Shown in pieces: positions 50,838 through 60,306 of a DNA stretch of 64,000 bases. Below the pieces are notes generated by a model. That model was given only the letters and a program-made list of their open reading frames with translations, searched no databases and was not told the origin of the DNA. The position numbers and the translations under genes are program-made. The stretch is from Mobiluncus sp034180645 (GTDB taxonomy: Bacteria > Actinomycetota > Actinomycetes > Actinomycetales > Actinomycetaceae), in the NCBI RefSeq assembly GCF_034180645.1, contig NZ_JAXFNY010000010.1:62001-126000 (forward strand), read 5' to 3'. The stretch's first letter is position 1. Every line of letters begins with the position of its first letter.

Positions 50838-51250
50838 ACTTGCCCTCCTTGAGTGCGTTGAAAGCCATTTATTTGGCATTTAATCGGATTTTACCACAGG
50901 TTTTGTGGCAAAAAATTATTTTATTTGTTGTAAAACTGGCATAATTGCTGGCTGTTCGCAATTCCGCAAATCTTGTCGTGGTTGGGGGACGTACCGAATC
51001 GTCGAAAATGCAACCCAAGGAAAGCGACGCAGGACGAGTGAGGTACTGAGCCGGAACGAAGTGGAGGCTCAAGTTATTCCGAGGCCGCGGAGCGGGAACG
51101 TTTTTTCTTTAGTCAGGCTTGCGAAAATCAAAACATAGCTCTGAGGCCTGATGAGCTGGAATCCTCCGGTTTAAAGCCTTACAGGGGAGAGCGACAAAGC
51201 CGGGGCGTTAGAATCAAAACGCACAAAAACACCAAAGCAAAGGGGCAAAA
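50838..51250. other. 413-base intergenic region with two hairpins
   Basis: It separates the divergent DUF4143 gene and fumarase gene. There is an A+T-rich stretch around 50889-50940 with a stem CCACA (50894-50898)/TGTGG (50904-50908). A palindrome TGAGCC (51047-51052)/GGCTCA (51066-51071) encloses GGAACGAAGTGGA. The 15-mer CGGAACGAAGTGGAG (51052-51066) also occurs as its complement at 38894-38908. No gene or tRNA is evident. Confidence 0.6.
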
Positions 51251-52918
51251 GTGGCCGATTTTTTCTATGCTGATATCCTGCCGCACGGTGAGGACACTTA
51301 TACATACCGCAAACTGACCAGCGAGGGGGTTAGTGAAGTCGAAGGGCCGGATGGCGCCAAATTTTTGAAAGTTTCGCCAGACGCGCTGACCCTGCTGGCC
51401 GAGACCGCGTTCCACGACATTTCCCACTACCTGCGTACCGCTCACCTGGAGCAGTTGCGCAAGATTCTCGACGACCCGGAGGCGTCGGGCAACGACAAAT
51501 TCGTAGCGATGGACCTGTTGCGTAACGCAAACATCGCGGCAGCGGGGGTTCTACCCATGTGTCAGGACACGGGCACCGCCATTATCAAGGGTGAGCGCGG
51601 TCAGCACGTGTTGACTCCCGGCCCGGATGAAGAAGCGCTGTCCCGCGGGGTTTACAACGCTTACACAAAGCTGAACTTGCGGTATTCCCAAAACAGCCCC
51701 CTTTCTATGTACGAGGAAAAGAACACCGGGTGCAACCTTCCGGCGCAGGTGGAGCTGTATGCCGAGACTGCCCCGGGACACGAAGCGGAGTACCGTTTCC
51801 TGTTTATGGCCAAGGGTGGCGGCTCGGCCAACAAGTCCTACCTCTACCAGATGACCAAGGCGATTCTTGACCCTGAACATATGATGCAGTTCCTGGAGGA
51901 AAAGATTCGTTCCCTCGGCACGGCTGCCTGCCCGCCCTATCACTTGGCAATCGTCATCGGCGGCACTTCCGCGGAATACACGCTCAAGACCGCGAAGTAC
52001 GCTTCGGCGCACTACCTGGACGGCTTGCTCACCCACGGCGGCGAACAGGCGCAAGGGTTCCGCGACCTCGAGATGGAAGCGGAAGTCCTGGAACTGACCC
52101 GACACATGGGCATCGGCGCCCAGTTCGGCGGTAAGTATTTCTGCCATGACGTGCGGGTGGTGCGTCTGCCGCGTCACGGCGCTTCCCTGCCGGTTGCTAT
52201 CGCGGTTTCCTGCTCAGCCGACCGGCAGTGCGTAGCAAAGATTAACAAGGATGGGGTGTTCATCGAAGCCCTGGACACCGATCCGGGACGTTTTATGCCC
52301 GACCCCACGACCGCGGAACTTGGCGGGGACGAAGCGGTTAAGATTGACTTGAACCGCCCGATGAAGGACGTCCTTGCTGAACTCACCAAGTACCCCATCA
52401 AGACCCGACTTTCCCTGACCGGAACCCTCATCGTGGCTCGTGACATCGCTCATGCCAAACTCCGCGACCGTCTGGAACAGGAAGGTGACCTGCCCCAATA
52501 CTTCAAAGACCACCCGGTTTACTACGCGGGTCCAGCGAAAACCCCCGAGGGAATGCCTTCCGGGTCATTCGGGCCGACCACGGCTTCGCGTATGGATCCC
52601 TATGTGGATCTGTTCCAAGCCCACGGCGGCTCGATGATTATGCTGGCCAAGGGCAATCGTGGCCAGGTCGTCACCGACGCCTGCCGCAAGCACGGTGGTT
52701 TTTACCTCGGTTCTATCGGCGGTCCCGCCGCGGAGCTGGCCGCCCATTCCATCAAGAAGGTCGAGGTGCTGGAGTACCCCGAGCTCGGCATGGAAGCTGT
52801 GTGGAAGATTGAAGTCGAGGACTTCCCGGCTTTCATCGTGGTGGACGATAAGGGAAACAATTTCTTCGAGGGCTTGGACAAGGTAGTGCTCACCTTGAAG
52901 GTGCCGCCAAAGAAGTAG
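51251..52918 (+). CDS. fum: Fumarate hydratase class I (iron-sulfur, oxygen-sensitive)
   Basis: Interconverts fumarate and malate using a [4Fe-4S] cluster. GVLPMCQDTGTAIIKGERG near residues 97-115 is the N-terminal signature with the first cluster Cys, NTGCNLPAQVELY the second region with another Cys, and SFGPTTASRMDPYVD with KGNRGQ the C-terminal (beta) domain. A single 555-aa chain is typical of FumA/FumB. The GTG at 51251 follows AAAGGGGCAAAA. In a fermenter it links mdh to the fumarate reductase-type SdhCAB. A terminator lies just downstream. Confidence 0.95.
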   Translation: MADFFYADILPHGEDTYTYRKLTSEGVSEVEGPDGAKFLKVSPDALTLLAETAFHDISHYLRTAHLEQLRKILDDPEASGNDKFVAMDLLRNANIAAAGVLPMCQDTGTAIIKGERGQHVLTPGPDEEALSRGVYNAYTKLNLRYSQNSPLSMYEEKNTGCNLPAQVELYAETAPGHEAEYRFLFMAKGGGSANKSYLYQMTKAILDPEHMMQFLEEKIRSLGTAACPPYHLAIVIGGTSAEYTLKTAKYASAHYLDGLLTHGGEQAQGFRDLEMEAEVLELTRHMGIGAQFGGKYFCHDVRVVRLPRHGASLPVAIAVSCSADRQCVAKINKDGVFIEALDTDPGRFMPDPTTAELGGDEAVKIDLNRPMKDVLAELTKYPIKTRLSLTGTLIVARDIAHAKLRDRLEQEGDLPQYFKDHPVYYAGPAKTPEGMPSGSFGPTTASRMDPYVDLFQAHGGSMIMLAKGNRGQVVTDACRKHGGFYLGSIGGPAAELAAHSIKKVEVLEYPELGMEAVWKIEVEDFPAFIVVDDKGNNFFEGLDKVVLTLKVPPKK

Positions 52919-52938
52919 TCATCATCGGTTTTCTAGGG

Positions 52939-52974
52939 CGGGCGCCTCGGGGGAGTTAATCTTCGGGGCGCCCG
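52939..52974 (+). terminator. Terminator after fumarase gene
   Basis: CGGGCGCC (52939-52946) pairs with GGCGCCCG (52967-52974), eight strong pairs, followed by TTCTAT. It begins about 20 bases after the stop codon. Confidence 0.65.
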
Positions 52975-53170
52975 TTCTATAGGTGCAGGTTGTAACGCTA
53001 TACGGGTGATTAGTGGTGAAAATGCCCCCAGAACGTGAATGCACCCCTGGATTAAATATGGGGCTAAATACACGGATAAAAACAACTTCCATGCGATACA
53101 CTTTTTATCGTCCAACTCATGAACCCATGAGCTGTGTGTACAACGAAGTATTCGCGGAGGGTTTTTTACG

Positions 53171-54331
53171 ATGATTATTGGTGTACCCAAGGAAATTATG
53201 AGCGGTGAAGAGCGCGTGGCTGCTACCCCGGAAACGGTGGCAGATATGGTCGGGAAGGGCTTAACCGTCCTGGTCGAAACCGGTGCTGGGGAAGGTTCCT
53301 TCTTCCACGATCCGGAGTATGTCTCGGCCGGAGCTGAGATGGTTAGCGATCCGGAAGAAATCTACCAGCGGGCGGACCTGATTTTGAAAGTCAAGGAACC
53401 GCTGTTCAACGAGGCCAAGGGTCGCTCCGAAGTTTCGATGATGCATAAAGGTCAATACTTAATTACGTTTATTCACCCGGCTGCTCCACCCAACCACGAG
53501 ATGGTCAAGGAGATGGCGGCGCAGGGTGTTATTTCGCTGACTTTGGACGGTGTGCCGCGTATTTCTCGGGCACAAAACTTGGACGCCCTGACTTCGATGA
53601 GTACGTGTGCCGGGTATAAAGGCATCCTGTTGGCGGCGAACTACCAGCCGTCCTTTATGCCGTTGATTCACAGCGCTATCGGACGGATTGACCCGCTGAA
53701 GGTGCTGGTCGTCGGGGTAGGCGTGGGCGGTTTGCAAGCCCTGGCTACCGCGAAGCGTCTGGGTGCCGTGGTGCACGCTGCCGACATTCGCCCGATGGCA
53801 TCCGAACAGGCTACTTCCCTGGGTGCCAAGCCGGTCGAACTTGGGGTAGACCCCGAGAAGGCTATTGGTGAAGGCGGCTATGCCCAGGCCCTGCCGGAAG
53901 ATGAGCTGGTCAAAGAGCGTGCCGCTCTGGCTAAGGTAGTTCCTGACATGGACATTATCTTTGCTTCGGCGCTGGTGCCGGGCCATTTGGCTCCACGACT
54001 CATTACCGAAGATATGGTGAAATCCATGAAGCCCGGTTCGGTCATCGTGGATATTTCCATTGACCAAGGCGGCAACTGCGAAATCACGCCTCCGGGCAAG
54101 GTGGAAGTCAAGCACCACGTCACCCTGGTGGGAATCAAGAACATCCCCGGTATGCTGCCGAAGAGTTCGACCTTCATGTTCGCCAAGAACATTGCCAACT
54201 TCGTGGACTTCCTGGTCAAGGACGGCCAAATCGTCCTGGATCGCAGCGATGAAATCATCGCCAAGACCCTCACGACTATCGACGGCGAAATCGTTCACGT
54301 TGGTGCGCGCGAGGCGATGGGCCTGGCCTAA
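53171..54331 (+). CDS. pntAA: NAD(P) transhydrogenase subunit alpha part 1
   Basis: Soluble NAD(H)-binding domain I of the proton-pumping transhydrogenase. IGVPKEIMSGEERVAATPE opens the protein, and the Rossmann region VLVVGVGVGGLQALATAKRLGA lies near 178-199. DIIFASALVPGHLAP and VIVDISIDQGGNCE are transhydrogenase-type; alanine dehydrogenase shares the fold but lacks the two following membrane genes. It is 386 aa. GCGGAGGGTTTTTTACG precedes the ATG. It heads a three-gene operon. Confidence 0.92.
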   Translation: MIIGVPKEIMSGEERVAATPETVADMVGKGLTVLVETGAGEGSFFHDPEYVSAGAEMVSDPEEIYQRADLILKVKEPLFNEAKGRSEVSMMHKGQYLITFIHPAAPPNHEMVKEMAAQGVISLTLDGVPRISRAQNLDALTSMSTCAGYKGILLAANYQPSFMPLIHSAIGRIDPLKVLVVGVGVGGLQALATAKRLGAVVHAADIRPMASEQATSLGAKPVELGVDPEKAIGEGGYAQALPEDELVKERAALAKVVPDMDIIFASALVPGHLAPRLITEDMVKSMKPGSVIVDISIDQGGNCEITPPGKVEVKHHVTLVGIKNIPGMLPKSSTFMFAKNIANFVDFLVKDGQIVLDRSDEIIAKTLTTIDGEIVHVGAREAMGLA

Positions 54332-54484
54332 AGACCTGAGATTGTGACGATTGGAGCGGTCGGCCGGTCAACGGTGAGGTCGCCCTAATCGATGCCTCGG
54401 GGCGGTGGCGGATATATTCGCCACCCCCGCTTGGCAATATTTTTATGAAATTCCTAACAAAACCGTAACCCAAGGAGAAAATCG

Positions 54485-54811
54485 ATGACTCCCTTCCAAG
54501 GCGTGTTATTGGTCGTGCTGGTGGTGTTTACCCTGGTCGGCTATAAAATCATCAGCCATGTTCCCAGCCTTTTGCACACCCCGTTGATGAGCGGGATGAA
54601 CGCCTTTTCCGGCGTGACCGTGCTGGGGTGTCTGAGTGCGGCCGCGTTAGCGGTGAGTCTGGGGTCAAAAGCGCTGGGCTTGCTGGCGGTCGCGCTGGCG
54701 ATGGTGAATATTGTCGGCGGGTTTGGGGTCACTGACCGGATGCTGCGGATGTTCGATAAGAAACACAAGCCCATCGCCGGTGGGGGCACTCAGGCTGGAG
54801 AGGGGGAGTAG
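54485..54811 (+). CDS. pntAB: NAD(P) transhydrogenase subunit alpha part 2 (membrane)
   Basis: A small 108-aa protein with three to four hydrophobic helices, ending in a charged tail (RMFDKKHKPIAGGG) with GFGVTDRMLRMF just before it, the signature of PntAB. It provides part of the proton channel. CAAGGAGAAAATCG precedes the ATG. It is two bases from pntB. The alpha subunit is split in two as in many actinobacteria. Confidence 0.92.
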   Translation: MTPFQGVLLVVLVVFTLVGYKIISHVPSLLHTPLMSGMNAFSGVTVLGCLSAAALAVSLGSKALGLLAVALAMVNIVGGFGVTDRMLRMFDKKHKPIAGGGTQAGEGE

Positions 54812-54813
54812 TC

Positions 54814-56367
54814 ATGTATAACACCTTGAATCTGGTGGGGGCGCAAGGCCCGAATAGTCTCCTCTACTATGCCGTCTCGGTAGTGCTGGTGATACTGGTA
54901 CTGGTCGGATTAAACATGTTGTCAAGGGTGCAGACGGCGGTGCGCGGCAACCTTCTGGGCGCTTTGGCGATGGCTTTGGCTATCGTGGCGACACTGTGGA
55001 ACTTCGGAATCCTCAGCGCTGTCGAACTTTACATAGCGATGCTGGTCGGGGCGTTATTCGGGGTCATCATCTGGCGTAAGACCAAGATGATTCGGATGCC
55101 GCAAACCGTGGCTCTGCTCAACGGATTGGGCGGCATGGCCTCGATGCTCGCCGGAGCCCTAGCCTTGACCGGGCATGCTGATAACAATGCTTTTGCCCAG
55201 TTCACGGCTGGTTTAGCGGTTGCTGTTGGTGGTGCTACCTTCTTTGGCTCCCTGATTGCGGCAGGTAAACTGCATCAAATCCTGGATCAGCACCCCAAGG
55301 TGCTTCCCGCGCACTCCGTGTGGGTGGGTCTGAGCCTGGTCGTCAGCCTGGGTGCCGCTCTGGCTTACGTTTTTCCACCGTTCAGCAGTCCGGGTGTGGC
55401 GCAAACGGTGTTGCTCATCGTCCAGATTGTGGCCGCCAACCTGTTTGGCTACCTGCTGGCGGTGCGGGTGGGCGGAGCCGACATGCCCATCACAATTTCC
55501 CTGCTGAACTCCCTGTCCGGGGTGGCGGGAGCCATCGCCGGCTTGGCCATCTCTGATCTGCTGTTGGTGGCTATCGGAGCCATCGTGGGGGCTTCCGGTC
55601 TGCTGTTGACCCAGATCATGTGCCGGGCGATGAACCGCCACCTCATGGATATTTTGCTGGGCAAGACTTCCGTCAGCACCGCTGCTGCCGCCGACACTCC
55701 CACAACGTCAACTGAAGCTGAATCGGAAAAACCGGACGAATCGGCTGGTGAGAGCAAGCCCGACACTAGCGACACCGCTTCTGCCAGCGCACCTGCACCT
55801 GCAGCGCCTGCCGTAGACCCTGAAGCTGCCTTCTCCGACTGGGTAGAGAATGCCCAGCGCGTCATCCTGGTGCCCGGCTACGGCATGGCTCTGTCTCAAG
55901 CCCAAGCCCAGGTCAAACGCCTGTTGGACTACCTGGAAAAGGCCGGAAAGAACGTGGACTTCGCAATTCACCCGGTGGCGGGCCGGATGCCCGGACACAT
56001 GAATGTACTGCTGGCCGAAGTTGACGTGGACTACGAAAAGCTGCGGGAAATGAAGGACATCAACGATGATTTCGCGACCGCGGATTTGACCGTAGTCGTT
56101 GGGGCTAACGATGTGATGAACCCGGCGGCCAATACCGCTGAAGGAACCCCAATCTACGGGATGCCCGTGCTGAACGTGGGGGACTGCGCCCACGTGGCCA
56201 TCTTTAACTTCGATCTGAAACCGGGCTATGCCGGGGTGGAAAACCCGCTGTATGCCCGGGCTGAGACCGAACCGGACCGGGTGCTGATTTTCCAAGGCGA
56301 CGCTAAGGAAACCTTGGGGGCACGGCTGGACGCAATTGGGGCGCCGCCTGCACTTGAGTTGTATTAG
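54814..56367 (+). CDS. pntB: NAD(P) transhydrogenase subunit beta
   Basis: The membrane part (nine or so helices, to about residue 280) is followed by the NADP(H)-binding domain III (about 345-517): VILVPGYGMALSQAQAQVKRL, HPVAGRMPGHMNVLLAEVDV, and GANDVMNPAANT are diagnostic. Between them is a roughly 55-residue linker made almost entirely of Ala, Thr, Ser, Glu, Asp and Pro, longer than usual. Its 517 aa exceed the common 460-480 for that reason. GAGGGGGAGTAGTC precedes the ATG. Confidence 0.94.
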   Translation: MYNTLNLVGAQGPNSLLYYAVSVVLVILVLVGLNMLSRVQTAVRGNLLGALAMALAIVATLWNFGILSAVELYIAMLVGALFGVIIWRKTKMIRMPQTVALLNGLGGMASMLAGALALTGHADNNAFAQFTAGLAVAVGGATFFGSLIAAGKLHQILDQHPKVLPAHSVWVGLSLVVSLGAALAYVFPPFSSPGVAQTVLLIVQIVAANLFGYLLAVRVGGADMPITISLLNSLSGVAGAIAGLAISDLLLVAIGAIVGASGLLLTQIMCRAMNRHLMDILLGKTSVSTAAAADTPTTSTEAESEKPDESAGESKPDTSDTASASAPAPAAPAVDPEAAFSDWVENAQRVILVPGYGMALSQAQAQVKRLLDYLEKAGKNVDFAIHPVAGRMPGHMNVLLAEVDVDYEKLREMKDINDDFATADLTVVVGANDVMNPAANTAEGTPIYGMPVLNVGDCAHVAIFNFDLKPGYAGVENPLYARAETEPDRVLIFQGDAKETLGARLDAIGAPPALELY

Positions 56368-56411
56368 TTCCTGAATTTGAGCCGGATTCCGCGAGTATGA
56401 CGAGCCAAAAA

Positions 56412-56441
56412 CCGGGCGCTCCGAGGATTCGGGGCGCCCGG
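56412..56441. terminator. Bidirectional terminator between pntB and the MFS gene
   Basis: CCGGGCGCTCCGA (56412-56424) pairs with TCGGGGCGCCCGG (56429-56441), 13 pairs with one G-T, four-base loop. It has A's before and GGTTT after, serving both converging operons. Confidence 0.85.
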
Positions 56442-56454
56442 CTGGTTTGCAGTT

Positions 56455-58416
56455 CTAGATTGAGTTTTCCGCTGCGGACTGTGCGGTCTTCATAATGTGA
56501 GCGTCGAGAGTCTTTTTGGAAGGAACCCCAAACAGCAAAAGCACGCCGAACAGCGACACTATGGTATAGAACCAGAACAAGCGGATAAATCCCTTATTGA
56601 GCTCCAGCTGGAACGTAGATTCGATAGTGTCCGCGTGAGCATCGATGTCCTTAAGGTAATCCTGGCGAGCTTGCTCCAGGGCTGGCGGCACAAAGCCCAT
56701 CTGTTCCTTCATGGTGTTGCCTTGCTCGTCGAACGTGTAGTTTGCCAGTTCCTTGGACCGCTCCACAATGTTGGTGACGTCCGCGCTCTTGAGGCGGTTC
56801 ATCAACTCGCCAGGTACATTGGCCATGGAAAATCCGGGGTCAATTGTGTCCTGGGACGGGACAGAGGGCTGAGAACCATTGCCGGTGTTCCCGGAAAGCA
56901 TTTGGCCCATGCCAGAGTCTTGATCCCCAGCAGTTGACATTCCGCCGGGGGCTGCGGGCATAGCGGCGGACATGGCGGACATATCCGGTTTTGGCATGAC
57001 TTCCATGACCTTCCCGGACAGGCCGCCCATAGCGGTGGCGAGTAGCCCGACCATGATAGCCGGAGCTAGGGTGGTAGCCAAGGACCGGGTCAAAGACAGA
57101 GTTGCCTGACCTGTGTTCGCGTCACGGCTGGGCACCAGGTGCAAAATCAGGTAGGTCAGGGGTGCGCCCATCAGGAATCCCAGCCCGAAGCCCATAAAAA
57201 AGATGGATACGGAAGTGGAGATGATTCCAGGATGCGGAGAGGCCCAGAAAATCAGCAATAAACCGGATAAAGCACAAATAGTGACTCCCAGACCAAGTAC
57301 CGCTCGCGGGCCGCGCTGGTCAGTCAGTCGTCCAGATATTGGTGCTCCAAGTCCAGAAGCTAGACCGATGATGATTGTGGGATACCCCCCATCGCCGGTA
57401 GCCATGCGCATAGAGTTTTCAGCAAACTGGGGAATGAACATGACGGTCATCATCAAGGTGCCAGCCACCATGCCGAGGAGCAAAGTGACCCCGACCGGGA
57501 TATTCGCGAAATAATCAAAGTTGATTAAGGGGTCGTGGACTCGATGCTCGGTAACCCAGAACACTACGCCTGAAATCGCAAAAATCAGCAGGGAAACACG
57601 GACGTTGGCATCTTGGAAGGAATTGCTGATATCTGTGAAATCCAAGTGCTGGAACATCCACAAGAGGGCGGTGATGGTGACCACGATTAAGACGGTGCCA
57701 GGTATGTCTAAGCGGCGGCCCTCTTCGGTGCGTTCGTGGTCTAAGAACAGCGCCCCCAAAACTACTACGGCCAGGGCAATAGGCACGTTGATGTAAAAAA
57801 TCCATTGCCAGTTGTCGGTACCGGCAATATCCATAATCAGTGAACCGGCTGAACCCCCGATAACTGAGGCCACGCCGTAGACCATGCCGACCATGCCCAG
57901 AGCCATACCTCGCTTTGCCGGAGGAGCGATGGTACCGGCCGCGGCGGTGGCGACCGGCATCATACCGCCGCCGCCCACGGCTTGCACCACGCGGGAGGCC
58001 AGCAGCAAGCCGAAAGATTGAAAGTCTTGGGCGAGTCCACATCCCAGTGAACCGATCCCGAACAGGGCGATAGCCAGCACATATATTGGCTTGCGCCCCA
58101 ACACGTCGGCCAGTTTGCCGATAACGGGGATGGCGATGGCGTAGGCCAGAGTATAAATCGTAAAGACCCAGACACCTGCCTGGTCGTCGACCCCCAAGCT
58201 GTTTTGAATGACGGTACGCGCCGGATTCACGATGCCCATGTCCAAGGCACCCATGAAAATTCCTGCCAGGTACAGCGCCAGAATTAATCCCCAGTGCTCT
58301 GGCGCGGTGTATTCAATCGAAGCTAAATCGTGGGGATTTTCGTTGCCATTTTGCGATTTCGCCTCGCTGTGTGTTGCGGCAGTCTCGGATTCATCGAGGG
58401 TATTAGTCAATGTCAT
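56455..58416 (-). CDS. MFS drug exporter, DHA2 (EmrB/QacA) type, 14 helices
   Basis: A proton-driven exporter of 653 aa. LDMGIVNPARTVIQNSLG in helix 1, GKLADVLGRKPIYVLAI in loop 2-3 and SRVVQAVGGGGMMPVATA in helix 4-5 are DHA signatures. It is about 130 residues longer than EmrB because of a Met/Ser/Gly/Pro-rich extracytoplasmic loop of some 140 residues (about 465-605) before the last helix. It follows the marR gene on the same strand after 79 bases but has its own promoter-like sequence with the same motif as marR. The ATG has no Shine-Dalgarno site; a leaderless message is likely. The drug is unknown. Confidence 0.88.
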   Translation of the reverse strand: MTLTNTLDESETAATHSEAKSQNGNENPHDLASIEYTAPEHWGLILALYLAGIFMGALDMGIVNPARTVIQNSLGVDDQAGVWVFTIYTLAYAIAIPVIGKLADVLGRKPIYVLAIALFGIGSLGCGLAQDFQSFGLLLASRVVQAVGGGGMMPVATAAAGTIAPPAKRGMALGMVGMVYGVASVIGGSAGSLIMDIAGTDNWQWIFYINVPIALAVVVLGALFLDHERTEEGRRLDIPGTVLIVVTITALLWMFQHLDFTDISNSFQDANVRVSLLIFAISGVVFWVTEHRVHDPLINFDYFANIPVGVTLLLGMVAGTLMMTVMFIPQFAENSMRMATGDGGYPTIIIGLASGLGAPISGRLTDQRGPRAVLGLGVTICALSGLLLIFWASPHPGIISTSVSIFFMGFGLGFLMGAPLTYLILHLVPSRDANTGQATLSLTRSLATTLAPAIMVGLLATAMGGLSGKVMEVMPKPDMSAMSAAMPAAPGGMSTAGDQDSGMGQMLSGNTGNGSQPSVPSQDTIDPGFSMANVPGELMNRLKSADVTNIVERSKELANYTFDEQGNTMKEQMGFVPPALEQARQDYLKDIDAHADTIESTFQLELNKGFIRLFWFYTIVSLFGVLLLFGVPSKKTLDAHIMKTAQSAAENSI

Positions 58417-58423
58417 GAAATTA

Positions 58424-58453
58424 ATTATATTGATAGTTAAGAAACTGAATCAA
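58424..58453 (-). promoter_or_regulatory. MFS promoter with MarR operator-like motif, leaderless arrangement
   Basis: On the minus strand TTGATT (58448-58453), an 18-base spacer and TATAAT (58424-58429) form a good promoter whose -10 ends seven bases before the ATG, so the transcript would start at or beside it. The motif CTTAACTATCAATATA (58426-58441) overlaps spacer and -10 and recurs before marR. Confidence 0.65.
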
Positions 58454-58495
58454 ATTTTAAGCTCGTTTCAATAGTTACGGCGACAAAGGTCGGTT

Positions 58496-59017
58496 TCACT
58501 GGGGGTCTGGAGACTCTGAGGTACCCGATTGTGGGGTTTTTGTGTGGTGAGAATCATCAATCTGGTCGATGAATTCCGCCAGCATTTCCGAGAACTGCTT
58601 GATTTCCTCGTTAGAACGGTTGGCAAAAACGCCACTGAAATCCTCGTTCACGGAACCGACAAAATTATGCCCCAGCATGTCTCCAGATTCCGCGATGCGC
58701 AGCACGGCCCGGCGGCGATCCTCCAGGTCCGTCTGCCTGCTGATGTATCCCAGGTTGACCAAGCGGTCCACTAGATAGCTGGCGGCGGCGCGAGTAATGT
58801 GCAAACCATCGGCGAGTTCCGAGGGGGACAGGGGCTTTCCGGCTATTTCGGAGCGCCAAATCAGCAACAGACCATCGCCGTCCTTGCCGTGCATTCCCAA
58901 GTCGGCTGAGATATTGGCAATCAAATTGTTGGCGGAAAACACCAGGCGGTGGAACTCGTAAACCAGCTGTTCACTCAGAGCCGCGCGTTCCTTATCGACC
59001 TTATCAACCTCACTCAT
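58496..59017 (-). CDS. MarR-family transcriptional regulator
   Basis: A 173-aa winged-helix dimer. The recognition region is PLSPSELADGLHITRAAASYLVDRLVNLGYISRQ near residues 62-95, followed by the wing DLEDRRRAVLRIAESG, the MarR signature. A C-terminal tail of polar residues follows. It lies directly upstream of the MFS exporter gene and both share a 16-base motif at the promoter, so it very likely represses both. Its ATG at 59017 also lacks a Shine-Dalgarno site. Confidence 0.9.
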   Translation of the reverse strand: MSEVDKVDKERAALSEQLVYEFHRLVFSANNLIANISADLGMHGKDGDGLLLIWRSEIAGKPLSPSELADGLHITRAAASYLVDRLVNLGYISRQTDLEDRRRAVLRIAESGDMLGHNFVGSVNEDFSGVFANRSNEEIKQFSEMLAEFIDQIDDSHHTKTPQSGTSESPDPQ

Positions 59018-59024
59018 GCTATTC

Positions 59025-59042
59025 AGTATATTGACAGTTAAG
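59025..59042 (-). promoter_or_regulatory. marR promoter -10 and operator-like motif
   Basis: On the minus strand TATACT (59025-59030) ends seven bases before the marR ATG, the same distance as TATAAT before the MFS start. CTTAACTGTCAATATA (59027-59042) matches the MFS copy at 15 of 16 bases, at exactly the same offset from the start codon. The -35 is weak. Confidence 0.6.
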
Positions 59043-59060
59043 CGATTTTAACTAAAGAAG

Positions 59061-60248
59061 CTAAATCAGACGTACGACTTGGCGGGCAATCGCCAACTCC
59101 TCGTTGGTGGGTACGACCAGCACCAGCACTTTTGAATCATCGCTAGAGATGCGCCAGATGGCTTTGGAACGGTCACGATTTTCGTTACGTTCGCGGTCAA
59201 TCTTGACCCCGATGAACTCGAGTTTTTCGCACAAGCGCCGCCGGGTGCGGTCATCGTTTTCACCAATGCCGGCGGTGAAAGTCAGCACGTCCAAGCCGCC
59301 CAGCTCAAAAGTGTAGGCACCAATGTACTTTAGCAAGCGCTGCTGATAAGTCTGCAGAGCCAGCAGAGCGTCGGAGTCGCCCTCGTCGCGGCGTTTCCAG
59401 ACATCACGCATATCGTTGTCTCCGCACATGCCTTTCATACCGGATTCCTTGTTGAACAGGGTGTCAATGTCATCTACGCTCATTCCTTTGCGTAGCAGGT
59501 GGAACACCACAGCCGGGTCGATGTCGCCGGTACGGGTGCCCATGACCAAGCCTTCCAGGGGCGTCAACCCCATCGAGGTGTCCATCGGTAGCCGGCCAAG
59601 TTCCGCGCAGGCGGACGCGCCATTTCCCAGATGCAGGGTAATTTGTTTCACGGTGTCATCGCCCAGGTAGTCGCAGACCTTGTTGGCTACGAATTCGTGA
59701 GAAGTCCCGTGGGCACCGTAGCGGCGGATGTGGTAGTCATGCGCTACCTGCTTATTGAGGGCGTAGCTACGGGCTTTTTCGGGCAGGCCGGTAAAGTAGG
59801 CGGTATCAAAAACGGCCACGTGTGGCAGGTCAGGCCACAGCTCCATAGCGGTGTCGATGCCAATGAGGTGCGCGGGGTTGTGCAGCGGCGCCAAGTCGCA
59901 CAGTTCCTCAATCTTGGCGCGAACATCATCATTCACGATGGCCGGTCCCTTGAAATGCCAGCCACCCTGGACGATACGGTGACCAAAACCGGATAAATCC
60001 ACGTGCTGTAAGTCAGGTCCGTGGGTCGCGAACATCTCGATAATCCTGGTCAAGGCTTCCTTGTGGGTCGGAAGAGGGAGAGCCTCGCTGAACTTGTCCG
60101 CATGGACTTCGTGGGTAACTTCCCCCCGGTCAGTGCCGATGCGTTCCGCTTGGCCCTTGGCCAGGACGTCACCGCTGACAGGTTCGATTAGCTGGTACTT
60201 CAGTGAGGAAGAGCCGGAGTTAATTACAAAGATAGTTTGATGGCGCAT
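59061..60248 (-). CDS. ackA: Acetate kinase
   Basis: Makes ATP from acetyl phosphate in fermentation. VINSGSSSLKYQLIEP at the N-terminus, the adenine/phosphate loop AVFDTAYFTGLPEKA, HGTSHEFVANK, LHLGNGASACAE and FTAGIGENDDRTR are diagnostic in order. The length of 395 aa is normal. It is downstream of pta on the same strand (58 bases), the classic acetate operon. AAGAAAGAACAATCACT precedes the ATG. Confidence 0.96.
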   Translation of the reverse strand: MRHQTIFVINSGSSSLKYQLIEPVSGDVLAKGQAERIGTDRGEVTHEVHADKFSEALPLPTHKEALTRIIEMFATHGPDLQHVDLSGFGHRIVQGGWHFKGPAIVNDDVRAKIEELCDLAPLHNPAHLIGIDTAMELWPDLPHVAVFDTAYFTGLPEKARSYALNKQVAHDYHIRRYGAHGTSHEFVANKVCDYLGDDTVKQITLHLGNGASACAELGRLPMDTSMGLTPLEGLVMGTRTGDIDPAVVFHLLRKGMSVDDIDTLFNKESGMKGMCGDNDMRDVWKRRDEGDSDALLALQTYQQRLLKYIGAYTFELGGLDVLTFTAGIGENDDRTRRRLCEKLEFIGVKIDRERNENRDRSKAIWRISSDDSKVLVLVVPTNEELAIARQVVRLI

Positions 60249-60306
60249 AGTGATTGTTCTTTCTTCTTTTCACAAGGACGGTCGCGGGGTTGCTTCCCTC
60301 GGGAGG

